Of a DNA stretch of 15,808 nucleotides, positions 1 through 6,341 are shown piece after piece; positions within the stretch are counted from its first letter, which is position 1, and each line of letters starts with the position of its first letter. The notes beneath the pieces were generated by a model. The model did not search any database, had not been told where the DNA came from, and worked only from the letters and a program-made list of their open reading frames with translations. This stretch comes from SKVR01 sp964491395. Its GTDB lineage: Bacteria; Bacteroidota; Bacteroidia; Bacteroidales; UBA7960. Both the position numbers and the translations under genes were made by a program. Where the stretch lies: the NCBI GenBank assembly GCA_964491395.1, contig CAZBGI010000074.1, forward strand, positions 1 through 15,808, in the 5' to 3' direction.

Positions 1-624
1 GGATATACCTTCAAAAAATTCGATATCCGGGGAAAGGTATTTATCGAATATGTGCCTGCTGAACAAGCCTGGATGCCCATCATCGCACCAGGGTACATGT
101 TGATCAACTGTTTCTGGGTCTCGGGGCAATATAAGGGAAAAGGTTATGGTCAAAAGCTTTGGCAAGCCTGCCTGGAAGATGCAAAAGAAATGAATGGTAT
201 CCTGGTGCTCTCATCCCATAAAAAAATGCCCTTCCTTTCTGATAAAAAATTTTTCACCCAAAGGGGATTTGAAGTTGCAGACACAGCCCAACCTTTTTAT
301 GAACTGTTGTATCTACCTTTGAAAGCAGATGCTCCGGTGCCGGAATTTCCGGAATATGCAAAACATGGCAAATGCGGGCACAAGGAGGGATTAACCGTCT
401 ACTGGTCTGATGCCTGCCCGTTTACCGAATATTATACCGCCCAACTGGCCGTAGTGGCCGGAGAAAAAGGGTACAAGTTCAGGGATGTCAAAATCGAAAC
501 CCGCGAACAAGCGCAGGCCCATTGCGTTCCTTTCACCATTTATAATGTATTTTTCAACGGGAAGTTTCTTACCCAGCAAATCCTTACAGAAAAGAGTTTT
601 GAGAAAATGATGAGGAAGGTTTGA
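1..624 (+). CDS. GNAT acetyltransferase fused to a YoaP thioredoxin-like domain (5' truncated)
   Basis: The frame is open from base 1, so the N-terminus lies outside the window; the GTG at 52 is an internal valine codon. 207 residues are visible. The first part carries the GNAT acetyl-CoA loop (QYKGKGYGQKLW, around visible residues 42-53), followed by a helix and a beta strand (GILVLSSHKK). The last ~75 residues form a YoaP-type domain: VYWSDACPF supplies a CPF cysteine motif like that of thioredoxin/glutaredoxin folds, and VPFTIYNVFFNGKF resembles the cis-Pro/beta-strand part of that fold. The order GNAT then YoaP matches the YoaP-like family (B. subtilis YoaP is about 250 aa), so roughly 40-50 residues are missing. 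Substrate and physiological role are unknown. The next gene is 312 bases downstream. Confidence 0.85.
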   Translation, partial: GYTFKKFDIRGKVFIEYVPAEQAWMPIIAPGYMLINCFWVSGQYKGKGYGQKLWQACLEDAKEMNGILVLSSHKKMPFLSDKKFFTQRGFEVADTAQPFYELLYLPLKADAPVPEFPEYAKHGKCGHKEGLTVYWSDACPFTEYYTAQLAVVAGEKGYKFRDVKIETREQAQAHCVPFTIYNVFFNGKFLTQQILTEKSFEKMMRKV

Positions 625-632
625 CGGTCTTT

Positions 633-740
633 TTACAAAATATCCCACCTTACGTTCCTGATAACCGCTCTGGTTGTTTTTTCAATTTCCCAAAGTACCG
701 GCTTTAAAACACCAGCTTGTATTTTCGCTATTGTTTTCAT
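633..740 (-). CDS. Possible small ORF, 35 aa, unrecognised
   Basis: Reading the minus strand from ATG at 740 gives a 35-residue peptide beginning MKTIAKIQAGVLKP and ending in TAA at 633-635. An in-frame stop lies six codons upstream (756-758), so the ORF cannot be longer. A purine-rich AGAGGAA precedes the ATG by about 6 bases. The peptide is basic, with alternating hydrophobic residues and two tryptophans. I see no minus-strand -7 box close upstream and recognise no family. It may be a chance ORF or a remnant. Confidence 0.18.
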   Translation of the reverse strand: MKTIAKIQAGVLKPVLWEIEKTTRAVIRNVRWDIL

Positions 741-763
741 TGAAGGTTCCTCTTTTCATGAGT

Positions 764-845
764 GGTAATGCTGCCCTTATTAGCGCTATCCCTTCTATTG
801 CAATAAAACCGGGTGGTTTATCATCCTGGTAGCATTGCGCTTACC
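764..845. repeat. Nested inverted repeat / possible structured RNA
   Basis: AATGCTGCC (767-775) can pair with GGTAGCATT (828-836), nine pairs including one G-U. Alternatively GGTAA (764-768) pairs with TTACC (841-845). Inside the loop are AAACC/GGTTT (806-810 with 815-819, four-base loop), the perfect palindrome TAGCGCTA (781-788) and ATTGCAAT (797-804). It could be a structured transcript, a weak terminator for the GNAT gene, or a small repeat element. Orientation cannot be decided from one copy. Confidence 0.35.
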
Positions 846-866
846 AAGATGATTGTATGATAAAAG

Positions 867-902
867 TATCCTAAACGATAAATAAAAATATCAAAAACGA
901 TA
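867..902 (+). promoter_or_regulatory. Two TATC-N6-GATA boxes, candidate MarR operator
   Basis: TATCCTAAACGATA (867-880) and TATCAAAAACGATA (889-902) match at 12 of 14 positions and each has inverted TATC/GATA ends. Their starts are 22 bp apart, about two helical turns, which places them on the same DNA face. The second box ends 8 bp before the -7 box at 911-918, so a bound protein would block RNA polymerase. A related half-site, AACGATA, recurs at 1619-1625 before the next gene. Autoregulation by the downstream MarR protein is the natural inference. Confidence 0.5.
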
Positions 903-910
903 TAAAGTGT

Positions 911-918
911 TATCTTTG
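911..918 (+). promoter_or_regulatory. Bacteroidetes -7 promoter box for marR
   Basis: TATCTTTG fits the Bacteroidetes -7 consensus TAnnTTTG exactly. No clear TTTG/TTG -33 element is visible at the expected distance. Transcription would start around 923-926, giving a leader of about 12 bases to the ATG at 937. It would leave the in-frame GTG at 907 outside the transcript. Confidence 0.65.
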
Positions 919-936
919 CACCAAACAAAGAGAAAA

Positions 937-1608
937 ATGGATACCTATAATAAAATCACTCAGTTGATTTCCCGGTGGTCGGAGTTTGAGCACAAGACCG
1001 GTTCGTCCGATATGGCTGATTTTGGCCGTTGGCTCTCATGTCATGCTGAGAAGAGAAAAGCAGAACCTGCCGGGGTATCATCCGAAGCGGCCGGCCATCT
1101 GACTTTCTACAAAAAAATGCCGCCGGCCAGGCAATTTCTTACCCTGCTGAGCCGGGGGGCCCGTTTTCTGGATTTTTACCTCAAAAAAGCCTTTGAAGGA
1201 TTGGAGATCAGCTCGAGGCTGGAGTTTCAATTCCTGGTGAGCATCCATGAAATGAAAAATCCCAAAAAAACGGATGTCATCTACTTTAACCTGGTGGAAA
1301 TATCTACCGGGGTAGAAACCCTGAAGCGCATGCAGAAAAATGGTTTGGTAACAGATTTTTCCGATCCAACTGACAAACGTACCAAGCGCCTGACACTTAC
1401 GGCAAAAGGGAACGAAGTTTTGTCAGCCGCTTTGAAAAAGTTTCGATTCCTCGATCAGCTTGTCAATAGTTTTGGAAGCGATGACAGCTGGCAGGCTTTT
1501 ATCCCTTCGCTGATGTGGTTCAACGATTTTCACAACGAGGTATATCATAAGCACAAGGAGAAATCTTTTGATCAACTGATGGATCTGATCCTGAGAACAA
1601 AATCATAA
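937..1608 (+). CDS. MarR-family winged-helix transcriptional regulator
   Basis: 223 aa from the chosen ATG. The frame opens earlier at GTG 907, but that codon lies before the -7 box at 911-918, so ATG 937 is preferred. Residues ~75-170 form the MarR winged helix: a dimerisation helix (ARFLDFYLKKAF), a helix-turn-helix (VIYFNLVEISTGVETLKRMQKNGLV) and the basic wing DPTDKRTKRLTLT (143-155), followed by TAKG as is usual in MarR proteins. The first ~70 residues are an extra helical region, which makes the protein longer than a typical ~150-aa MarR. It likely binds the TATC-N6-GATA boxes just upstream and controls itself and the NmrA-like gene 47 bp downstream. The ligand is unknown. Confidence 0.85.
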   Translation: MDTYNKITQLISRWSEFEHKTGSSDMADFGRWLSCHAEKRKAEPAGVSSEAAGHLTFYKKMPPARQFLTLLSRGARFLDFYLKKAFEGLEISSRLEFQFLVSIHEMKNPKKTDVIYFNLVEISTGVETLKRMQKNGLVTDFSDPTDKRTKRLTLTAKGNEVLSAALKKFRFLDQLVNSFGSDDSWQAFIPSLMWFNDFHNEVYHKHKEKSFDQLMDLILRTKS

Positions 1609-1655
1609 ACTGTTAAATAACGATAGCTATATTCTACAAATACCTTTTATTCCCC

Positions 1656-2537
1656 ATGGAAAACAGAAACATTCTTATTAGCGGTGCAACAGGAAACATC
1701 GGTTCCGAGCTACTGCGCGGCCTGAAAGAAACCGGGTGTCAGCATAATAATATTGCTGCTGATTATATGCCTGAAAATGATCCCCGTACCCGGCAATTTT
1801 TAAATTACCGGAGACTCGATTTTGCCCAACCCGAAGGATTTGATCAGGCTCTGAAGGGAATTGACATAGTATTTCTGCTGCGCCCGCCTCATCTGGCCGA
1901 TATAAAACAGTATTTTGATCCCTTTTTGGCAGCCATGCAGAAGCACAATATCTCCAAGGTAGTATTTCTCTCAGTGCAGGGTGCCGAGAGCCAGCCTTTC
2001 ATTCCCCACTACAAACTGGAAAAACTCATCCTTGCGTATCAAATGGAGTATGTTTTCCTGAGACCTTCTTATTTCATGCAAAATATTACCACAACCTTGT
2101 TGTATGAAATTCAGAAAAACAAGCGTATTTTCATGCCATCGGGCAAACTCAGATTCAACTGGGTTGATGCCCGGGATATCGGGTTGGTAGGGGCTCATGT
2201 GCTCAACAATTTTGAAGCCTACACCCACCAGGCCCTGGAGATTACAGGTTCTGACTTTGCCGGTTTTGATGAAGTGGTCGATTTAATCAACCAGTATGTG
2301 CAAACCCCCATTACCTATGTGAGCCCCAACCTGCTGCGATTTTACCTTGTCAAAAGAAAGCAGGGCATTGCCCCGGCCATGATTTTCGTGATGATCATGC
2401 TTCACTTTCTGCCAAGGTTGGGAAAGAATCAGCCCCGACTTACCTCAGTTGTGGAAAAGATAACCGGAAAGAGGCCTACCACCCTGGCCGAATTTATAAA
2501 AAGGGAAGCCGGGAAGTTAACTCCCGATGGAACCTGA
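1656..2537 (+). CDS. NmrA-like / atypical SDR NAD(P)-binding protein
   Basis: 293 aa. The N-terminus has a Rossmann fold with the dinucleotide motif GATGNIG (residues 10-16), followed by strand-helix repeats (YRRLDFAQPEGFDQAL, IDIVFLLRPPH). The middle part (VVFLSVQGAE, FLRPSYFMQN) matches the NmrA/NAD(P)H-quinone oxidoreductase-2-like group of atypical short-chain dehydrogenases, whose members either reduce quinones or sense NAD(P) redox state. No classical Tyr-x-x-x-Lys catalytic pair is evident. It follows marR by 47 bp with no terminator between, so the two are probably cotranscribed. A half-site like the marR operator (AACGATA, 1619-1625) and a near-consensus TACCTTTT lie in the gap, so additional local control is possible. 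Substrate is unknown. Confidence 0.85.
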   Translation: MENRNILISGATGNIGSELLRGLKETGCQHNNIAADYMPENDPRTRQFLNYRRLDFAQPEGFDQALKGIDIVFLLRPPHLADIKQYFDPFLAAMQKHNISKVVFLSVQGAESQPFIPHYKLEKLILAYQMEYVFLRPSYFMQNITTTLLYEIQKNKRIFMPSGKLRFNWVDARDIGLVGAHVLNNFEAYTHQALEITGSDFAGFDEVVDLINQYVQTPITYVSPNLLRFYLVKRKQGIAPAMIFVMIMLHFLPRLGKNQPRLTSVVEKITGKRPTTLAEFIKREAGKLTPDGT

Positions 2538-2774
2538 TGAATGTTGTGGGTTCTCATCAATCTGGAAGACGGGAATTTGCAGGCACCCCACGTGTACTGC
2601 CGGAAAATAACCCGGATTATTTGAGAAAGGAGATTTCCTTTATGATAGCCCTGGCTATGATGCTCCCTTCCATTGACGGGTTGAACAATCAACCATGGGT
2701 GTTGCCTTTTTTAATCCATGAAAAAAGCTGGGAAGAATTGCCATGCTTTGCTGTACAGAAGTAAAGACTTTTCG

Positions 2775-2782
2775 TACTTTTG
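2775..2782 (+). promoter_or_regulatory. Bacteroidetes -7 promoter box for the lysO pair
   Basis: TACTTTTG matches TAnnTTTG. A TTTG at 2747-2750 could serve as the -33 element, though its 24-base spacing is longer than the usual ~19-21. The start codon follows at 2798, implying a leader of only about 10 bases. Confidence 0.6.
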
Positions 2783-2797
2783 CGCCAAAAATAGCTT

Positions 2798-3079
2798 ATG
2801 CTGATTGTTGCTGCCATTATGCTGGCCGGGATTCTGGCCGGTTACCTGCTGAGGGGAAGGAAAAGAATTCTCCGTCTCAACTCCCGAATGACCATGTGGA
2901 CCATTTATCTGTTGCTTTTTTTTATGGGCATGGTCATCGGACATGATGAGTATATTATGCAGCAATTGCCCGAACTGGGATTCATGGCTTTCATTATCAC
3001 CATCATGGCAGTGCTGGGCAGTGTTTCGATGGCGTGGTTGCTTTGGAAATTAATGTTCAGAAAGGAGAACCAGGGATGA
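2798..3079 (+). CDS. lysO: LysO family lysine exporter, N-terminal part (separate gene)
   Basis: 93 aa with three predicted membrane helices (residues ~2-18, ~33-50, ~60-86). It corresponds to the N-terminal third of E. coli LysO (YbjE, 299 aa), the L-lysine exporter of the inner membrane: the segment MTMWTIYLLLFFMGMVIG aligns with the conserved 'YLxLFFMG' region there. The stop TGA overlaps the start of the next gene as ATGA (3076-3079), a sign of translational coupling. The frame is intact and the reading frames differ, so this is a two-gene arrangement and not a simple sequencing error. Two-gene LysO systems occur in Bacteroides as far as I recall. Confidence 0.8.
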   Translation: MLIVAAIMLAGILAGYLLRGRKRILRLNSRMTMWTIYLLLFFMGMVIGHDEYIMQQLPELGFMAFIITIMAVLGSVSMAWLLWKLMFRKENQG

Positions 3080-3678
3080 GGGGAAGTTTTATGATTCTCG
3101 GCTTTTTCATTGTGGGGATTTTGGTAGGACAGTTTAACCATTTTCCTGTATGGGTAAGCCCTGACAGGTATAGTACCTGGGTGCTTTATTTGCTGATGTT
3201 TCTTATTGGCGTGGGTGTAGGGGCAGACAAAAAGGCCATGAGAACCCTCACAACCTTCGACCTGAAAATATTCATGGTACCTGTTTCCACCATTATCGGG
3301 ACTTTGCTGGGTGTCTCGCTGATAGGGCTTGTGGTAAAAGAGATTAGCCTCACAGAATTAATGGCCGTAGGCGCCGGCTTTGGCTATTACAGCCTTTCCA
3401 GTGTAATCATTACCGAACTGCATTCGGCCGGGCTTGGGGTAATTGCCTTGCTCTCCAATGTGATGCGTGAAATTATCACCCTGCTTTTTGCCCCTTTACT
3501 GGTAAAAGCTTTTGGCAAACTGGCACCGGTTTCTTCCGGGGGTGCCACCAGCATGGATACTACCCTTCCAATAATCAATATCACTTCAGGCAAAGAATTT
3601 GCCCTTATCGCATTCTTTCATGGTATCCTGCTCTCCATTTTGGTCCCTTTCCTGGTTACTTTTTTGCTTTCCCTGTAG
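3076..3678 (+). CDS. lysO: LysO family lysine exporter, C-terminal part (separate gene)
   Basis: 200 aa from ATG 3076, chosen over the in-frame GTG 3034 because ATG overlaps the preceding stop by four bases and leaves a normal membrane N-terminus (MRGSFMILGFFIVGILVGQF). It has about five hydrophobic segments. The core GAGFGYYSLSSVIITE is the best-conserved LysO stretch, followed by VMREIITLLFAPLLVKAFG and GGATSMDTTLPII, the latter nearly identical to E. coli LysO (GGATSMDFTLPVL). The conserved acidic residues expected for export are present in GVGVGAD, TELHSAG and SMDTTLP. The first ~90 residues resemble the whole preceding small protein, which suggests an internal duplication. Together the pair should form one lysine/thialysine exporter. 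Confidence 0.85.
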   Translation: MRGSFMILGFFIVGILVGQFNHFPVWVSPDRYSTWVLYLLMFLIGVGVGADKKAMRTLTTFDLKIFMVPVSTIIGTLLGVSLIGLVVKEISLTELMAVGAGFGYYSLSSVIITELHSAGLGVIALLSNVMREIITLLFAPLLVKAFGKLAPVSSGGATSMDTTLPIINITSGKEFALIAFFHGILLSILVPFLVTFLLSL

Positions 3679-3712
3679 TTTTGGTTGGGATACCCATCAA
3701 CGCTTTAACGGG

Positions 3713-3742
3713 AAAAGACTGAATCCTCACGCAGTTTTTTTT
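3713..3742 (+). terminator. Rho-independent terminator after lysO
   Basis: AAAAGACTG (3713-3721) pairs with CAGTTTTTT (3732-3740) across a 10-base loop, nine pairs with one G-T. The right arm runs into a tract of eight T (3735-3742). It begins 34 bp after the lysO stop. Confidence 0.6.
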
Positions 3743-4012
3743 ATGCGATCCGTCAATTGAGAGCTGTCGAAGTGTAGAATATTATACCCATCATCTCCTT
3801 CTGATTAGGGAGCAATCTCTACAAAGGAATTCTCTGCTGTTTCTTCTTTTCTGAGTCTTGTAGCTTCTCATCAATGATTGCAGCCCATATTGTGTTATCA
3901 GTTTTTATGGCACACTATTTCCTCTATTGCATTTGCGTTTTCTTTTCCCCGAAAGAAATTGAAATGCGGCTAAAATAAAGCAGAACTTTAAACTTTAAAA
4001 TCATAATTAAAA
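3743..4012. other. Intergenic region before the flavoprotein gene
   Basis: With the terminator, 334 bases lie between the lysO stop and the next ATG. I see no RNA gene. A chance-looking 34-codon plus-strand ORF (ATG 3874 to TAA 3978) is hydrophobic at first and has no recognisable match. No exact TAnnTTTG box is present; TGCATTTG at 3928-3935 is one base off. The A/T-rich stretch just before ATG 4013 contains a tandem ACTTTAA. Confidence 0.5.
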
Positions 4013-5248
4013 ATGAAAAACTACAAATATTTAATTATCGGAGGAGGTACAACGGCAGGTTATGCTGCTGCAGAGTTTGTTGAACAAAACATAAAGCAAG
4101 GAGAATTGTGCATTATTTCTGCTGAAAAAATACTGCCCATGAACCGGCCGCCTTTATCCAAAGACTATTTGAAGGACGAAAGTAACGATGACGAACTGCT
4201 GATCAACGACAAACAGTTTTACCTCAATCATGACATTGAAGTGATGCTTGAAACCACGGCAAAAGAAGTGAAATTTGCGGAGAAAAAGGTTGTTGTAGAT
4301 AGTGGTGAAGAGATAGGGTATGAGAAGTTGCTCATTGCCACAGGTTCCAGTGTCATTCATCCGGGACTGGAAAATGAAAACCTGGAAAATATTTTTTACC
4401 TGCGCAATGTAGTGCATTCAGATAAGATACGTGTGGCTGCAGAAGAAGCCAAAAATGTGGTAATCATCGGAGGTGGGTACATTGGCACCGAAACCGCTGC
4501 CATTCTCAAAGAGATGGGGCTGCAGGTAAGCATGATTATTCCTGAGGATAAGTTGCTCGCAAAATTCGCCACACCCGAAATTGGAGAATTTTTCCGTAAC
4601 CTGTTTCGCGAAAAGGGGGTTGATCTCTATTTTAAGGAAGAGGCAAATGGATTTGAAGGCAGAGAAAAGGTGGAAATGGTAAAAATGGGCTCCGGACGTG
4701 ATTTGCCAGCTGATTTGGTTGTGGTAGGTGCCGGGGTGAGGCCGAATGTTACCTTGTTTGAAGACACCCATCTGAACATCAATCAGGGAATTGTAGTGGA
4801 TGAATATTGTCAGACCAACATCCCCGACGTTTTTGCTGCCGGTGATGTGGTAGAGTTTCCTGATGTTGTTTTTGACAAAATTCGCCATGTAGACCACTGG
4901 GAAAATGCTTTCGAACAAGGCAAACATGCAGCGCGCGTTATGACAGGGAAGTTTGAACGCTACAACTTTCTGCCTTTCTTCTTTTCCGATGTGTTTGAAT
5001 ACAGCTATGAGTTTTTCGGAGACAGCAGTGATGCGAAAACCGTTTTGTATCGTGGCGATGTAAAATCAGGAGATTTCAGCGCCTGGTGGTTTAACGGGAA
5101 TCGTTTGCACGCCGCTTTTGTCATGAGCTCACGCCCTGAAGAAGAAGGTAAAATGGCACGCGAATGGATTCAGATGAAAACATCGCTGGATACTGATAAA
5201 TTTGAAGACCCGGAGGTTAAATTTGATGCGCTTGTGCTCAACAGATAA
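4013..5248 (+). CDS. AIF/ferredoxin-reductase-like FAD-NAD(P)H oxidoreductase
   Basis: 411 aa. Two Rossmann dinucleotide sites are visible: GGGTTAG (10-16) for FAD and GGGYIGTE (153-160) for NAD(P)H. RPPLSKDYL (45-53) is the hallmark of the AIF, putidaredoxin-reductase and BphA4 group; ATG (109-111) and FAAGDV (274-279) close the FAD site. HWENAFEQGKHAARVM (295-310) and PFFFSDVFEYSYEFFGD (321-337) correspond to the reductase C-terminal domain. No disulphide redox pair is present, so this is not a thioredoxin- or glutathione-reductase type; electrons should pass from NAD(P)H via FAD to a protein or small acceptor. No ferredoxin or Rieske partner is encoded nearby. The opening GGGTTAGYAA resembles human AIF. 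It is separated from nadA by a terminator and a promoter, so it is not part of that operon. The acceptor is unknown. Confidence 0.85.
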   Translation: MKNYKYLIIGGGTTAGYAAAEFVEQNIKQGELCIISAEKILPMNRPPLSKDYLKDESNDDELLINDKQFYLNHDIEVMLETTAKEVKFAEKKVVVDSGEEIGYEKLLIATGSSVIHPGLENENLENIFYLRNVVHSDKIRVAAEEAKNVVIIGGGYIGTETAAILKEMGLQVSMIIPEDKLLAKFATPEIGEFFRNLFREKGVDLYFKEEANGFEGREKVEMVKMGSGRDLPADLVVVGAGVRPNVTLFEDTHLNINQGIVVDEYCQTNIPDVFAAGDVVEFPDVVFDKIRHVDHWENAFEQGKHAARVMTGKFERYNFLPFFFSDVFEYSYEFFGDSSDAKTVLYRGDVKSGDFSAWWFNGNRLHAAFVMSSRPEEEGKMAREWIQMKTSLDTDKFEDPEVKFDALVLNR

Positions 5249-5271
5249 ATTCAGATATTGAAAAGTATATG

Positions 5272-5313
5272 CCGGTATCTCCTTACTTGTTAAGATCAGG
5301 GGGTGCCGGTTTT
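5272..5313 (+). terminator. Terminator after the flavoprotein gene
   Basis: CCGGTATCTCC (5272-5282) pairs with GGGGGTGCCGG (5299-5309), eleven consecutive pairs including three G-U, with a 16-base loop. TTTTGTTT follows directly. It lies 23 bp behind the stop and 50 bp before the nadA -7 box, so it insulates the two units. A riboswitch reading is unlikely because the nadA promoter is downstream of it. Confidence 0.55.
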
Positions 5314-5362
5314 GTTTGGTATTCGTGCGACCTTCACAAGGCTGGTATTGTAAATTTATTGT

Positions 5363-5370
5363 TAATTTTG
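5363..5370 (+). promoter_or_regulatory. Bacteroidetes -7 promoter box for nadABC
   Basis: TAATTTTG matches TAnnTTTG exactly. The nadA ATG at 5411 follows after 40 bases, leaving a leader of about 30 bases that includes AGGAG roughly 6 bases before the ATG. No convincing -33 element is visible. Confidence 0.65.
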
Positions 5371-5410
5371 CAGTTTTTAAGCCATTTACTGATTTTATTA
5401 GGAGAACATA

Positions 5411-6322
5411 ATGACTCAAGACGCTATAATGCAGGAAATCCTCTCCCTGAAGAAGGAAAAAAATGCCGTTATTCTGGCCCATTACTACCAGGTGCCCCAG
5501 GTACAGGATGTGGCCGACCATGTGGGCGATTCTTTTGCCCTAAGTAAGCTCGCGGCAGAACTACCCGAACCGTTGATTGTTTTTTGCGGAGTAAGCTTCA
5601 TGGCTGAAACAGCCAAAATCCTCAGCCCGGAAAAGACCGTCCTTCTGCCTGTTGCCGAAGCCGGATGCCCCATGGCAGATATGGTTACGGACAAGGATGT
5701 GCTTGCACTGCGCAAAAATTATCCTGAAGCTGCGGTGGTTTCCTATGTGAACTCATCCACGGAGGTGAAAGCACTCAGTGATATCTGCTGTACTTCGGCC
5801 AATGCAGTGAAGGTGATTCGCTCATTGCCGCATAAACAAATCATCTTTCTGCCCGACGAGAACCTCGGCTCTTATGCTGCCAGTCAAATGCCCGAAAAAG
5901 AGTTTATCCTCTTCAAAGGTTTCTGCCCGGTGCATGAAGAAGTGATGAAAATTGACGTGAAACTTGCCCGTGACGAGAATCCTGAGGCGCTTTTTGTGGT
6001 GCATCCCGAATGCCGGCCCGAAGTGCGCGAAGGAGCGGATTTTATAGGCAGTACCGGGCAAATGATTCGTTATATTGAAGAAAGCAACCACCACAGCTTT
6101 ATTGTGGGTACGGAAAGCGGGATTTTACACCCGCTCATGAGCGGCAACCCGGAGAAGAAAATCGTCAGTCTTACTCCTAACTTTATTTGTCCCAACATGA
6201 AAAAAACAAGGCTGGAGCACGTGAGGGACAGCCTGGAGCAAATGAAAGTACAAATAGAACTGGACGCTGATTTGATGGAAAAGGCCAGGTTGCCGCTGAT
6301 GCGTATGCTGGAGGTTAGCTGA
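5411..6322 (+). CDS. nadA: Quinolinate synthase NadA
   Basis: 303 aa, the normal length for the compact bacterial form. NadA is a cytoplasmic [4Fe-4S] enzyme that condenses iminoaspartate (from NadB) with dihydroxyacetone phosphate to give quinolinate. The three cluster cysteines are visible, one per domain: C86 in AGCPMAD, C172 in GFCPVHEE and C260 in CPNMKKT. Other conserved stretches are LAHYYQVPQVQDVAD (22-36), YVNSSTEVKALSD (112-124), FLPDENLG (146-153) and VHPECRPEV (197-205). It is the first gene of the operon, behind its own -7 box, and nadB follows after 19 bp. The exposed cluster makes the enzyme oxygen-sensitive in known homologues. Confidence 0.97.
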   Translation: MTQDAIMQEILSLKKEKNAVILAHYYQVPQVQDVADHVGDSFALSKLAAELPEPLIVFCGVSFMAETAKILSPEKTVLLPVAEAGCPMADMVTDKDVLALRKNYPEAAVVSYVNSSTEVKALSDICCTSANAVKVIRSLPHKQIIFLPDENLGSYAASQMPEKEFILFKGFCPVHEEVMKIDVKLARDENPEALFVVHPECRPEVREGADFIGSTGQMIRYIEESNHHSFIVGTESGILHPLMSGNPEKKIVSLTPNFICPNMKKTRLEHVRDSLEQMKVQIELDADLMEKARLPLMRMLEVS

Positions 6323-6341
6323 TCGTAAAAATAATTCTGTT

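Larger units (their letters stand above)
625..936. other. Intergenic region with structured DNA and the marR promoter
   Basis: 312 bases separate the GNAT stop from the marR ATG. From left to right the region holds a possible 35-codon minus-strand ORF (633-740), a nested inverted-repeat segment (764-845), two TATC-N6-GATA boxes (867-880 and 889-902) and a Bacteroidetes -7 box (911-918). I see no tRNA and no transposase remnant. No T-tract hairpin was found directly behind the GNAT gene. Confidence 0.7.

Noticed and set aside
2537..2764. 75-codon plus-strand frame overlapping the NmrA stop
   Set aside because: It overlaps the stop by one base only, shows no recognisable domain, and runs to the edge of the lysO promoter at 2775-2782. 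I treat 2538-2774 as non-coding spacer.
2798..3678. lysO as a frameshifted pseudogene
   Set aside because: Both parts are complete with sensible termini, overlap as ATGA, and the two-gene form is known in related bacteria. A disrupted single gene would not show matching N-terminal repeats in each part.
3874..3978. 34-codon plus-strand hydrophobic ORF before the flavoprotein gene
   Set aside because: It has no -7 box, no recognisable motif and an A/T-rich context where such frames are common.
4418..4927. 169-codon minus-strand frame inside the flavoprotein gene
   Set aside because: It lies wholly antisense to a gene with clear FAD and NAD motifs and has no family signature of its own.
5249..5410. 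NAD-sensing riboswitch before nadA
   Set aside because: The only strong structure (5272-5309) lies upstream of the nadA -7 box and has a T-rich tail, so it reads as the terminator of the preceding gene. I see no match to a known NAD riboswitch core.
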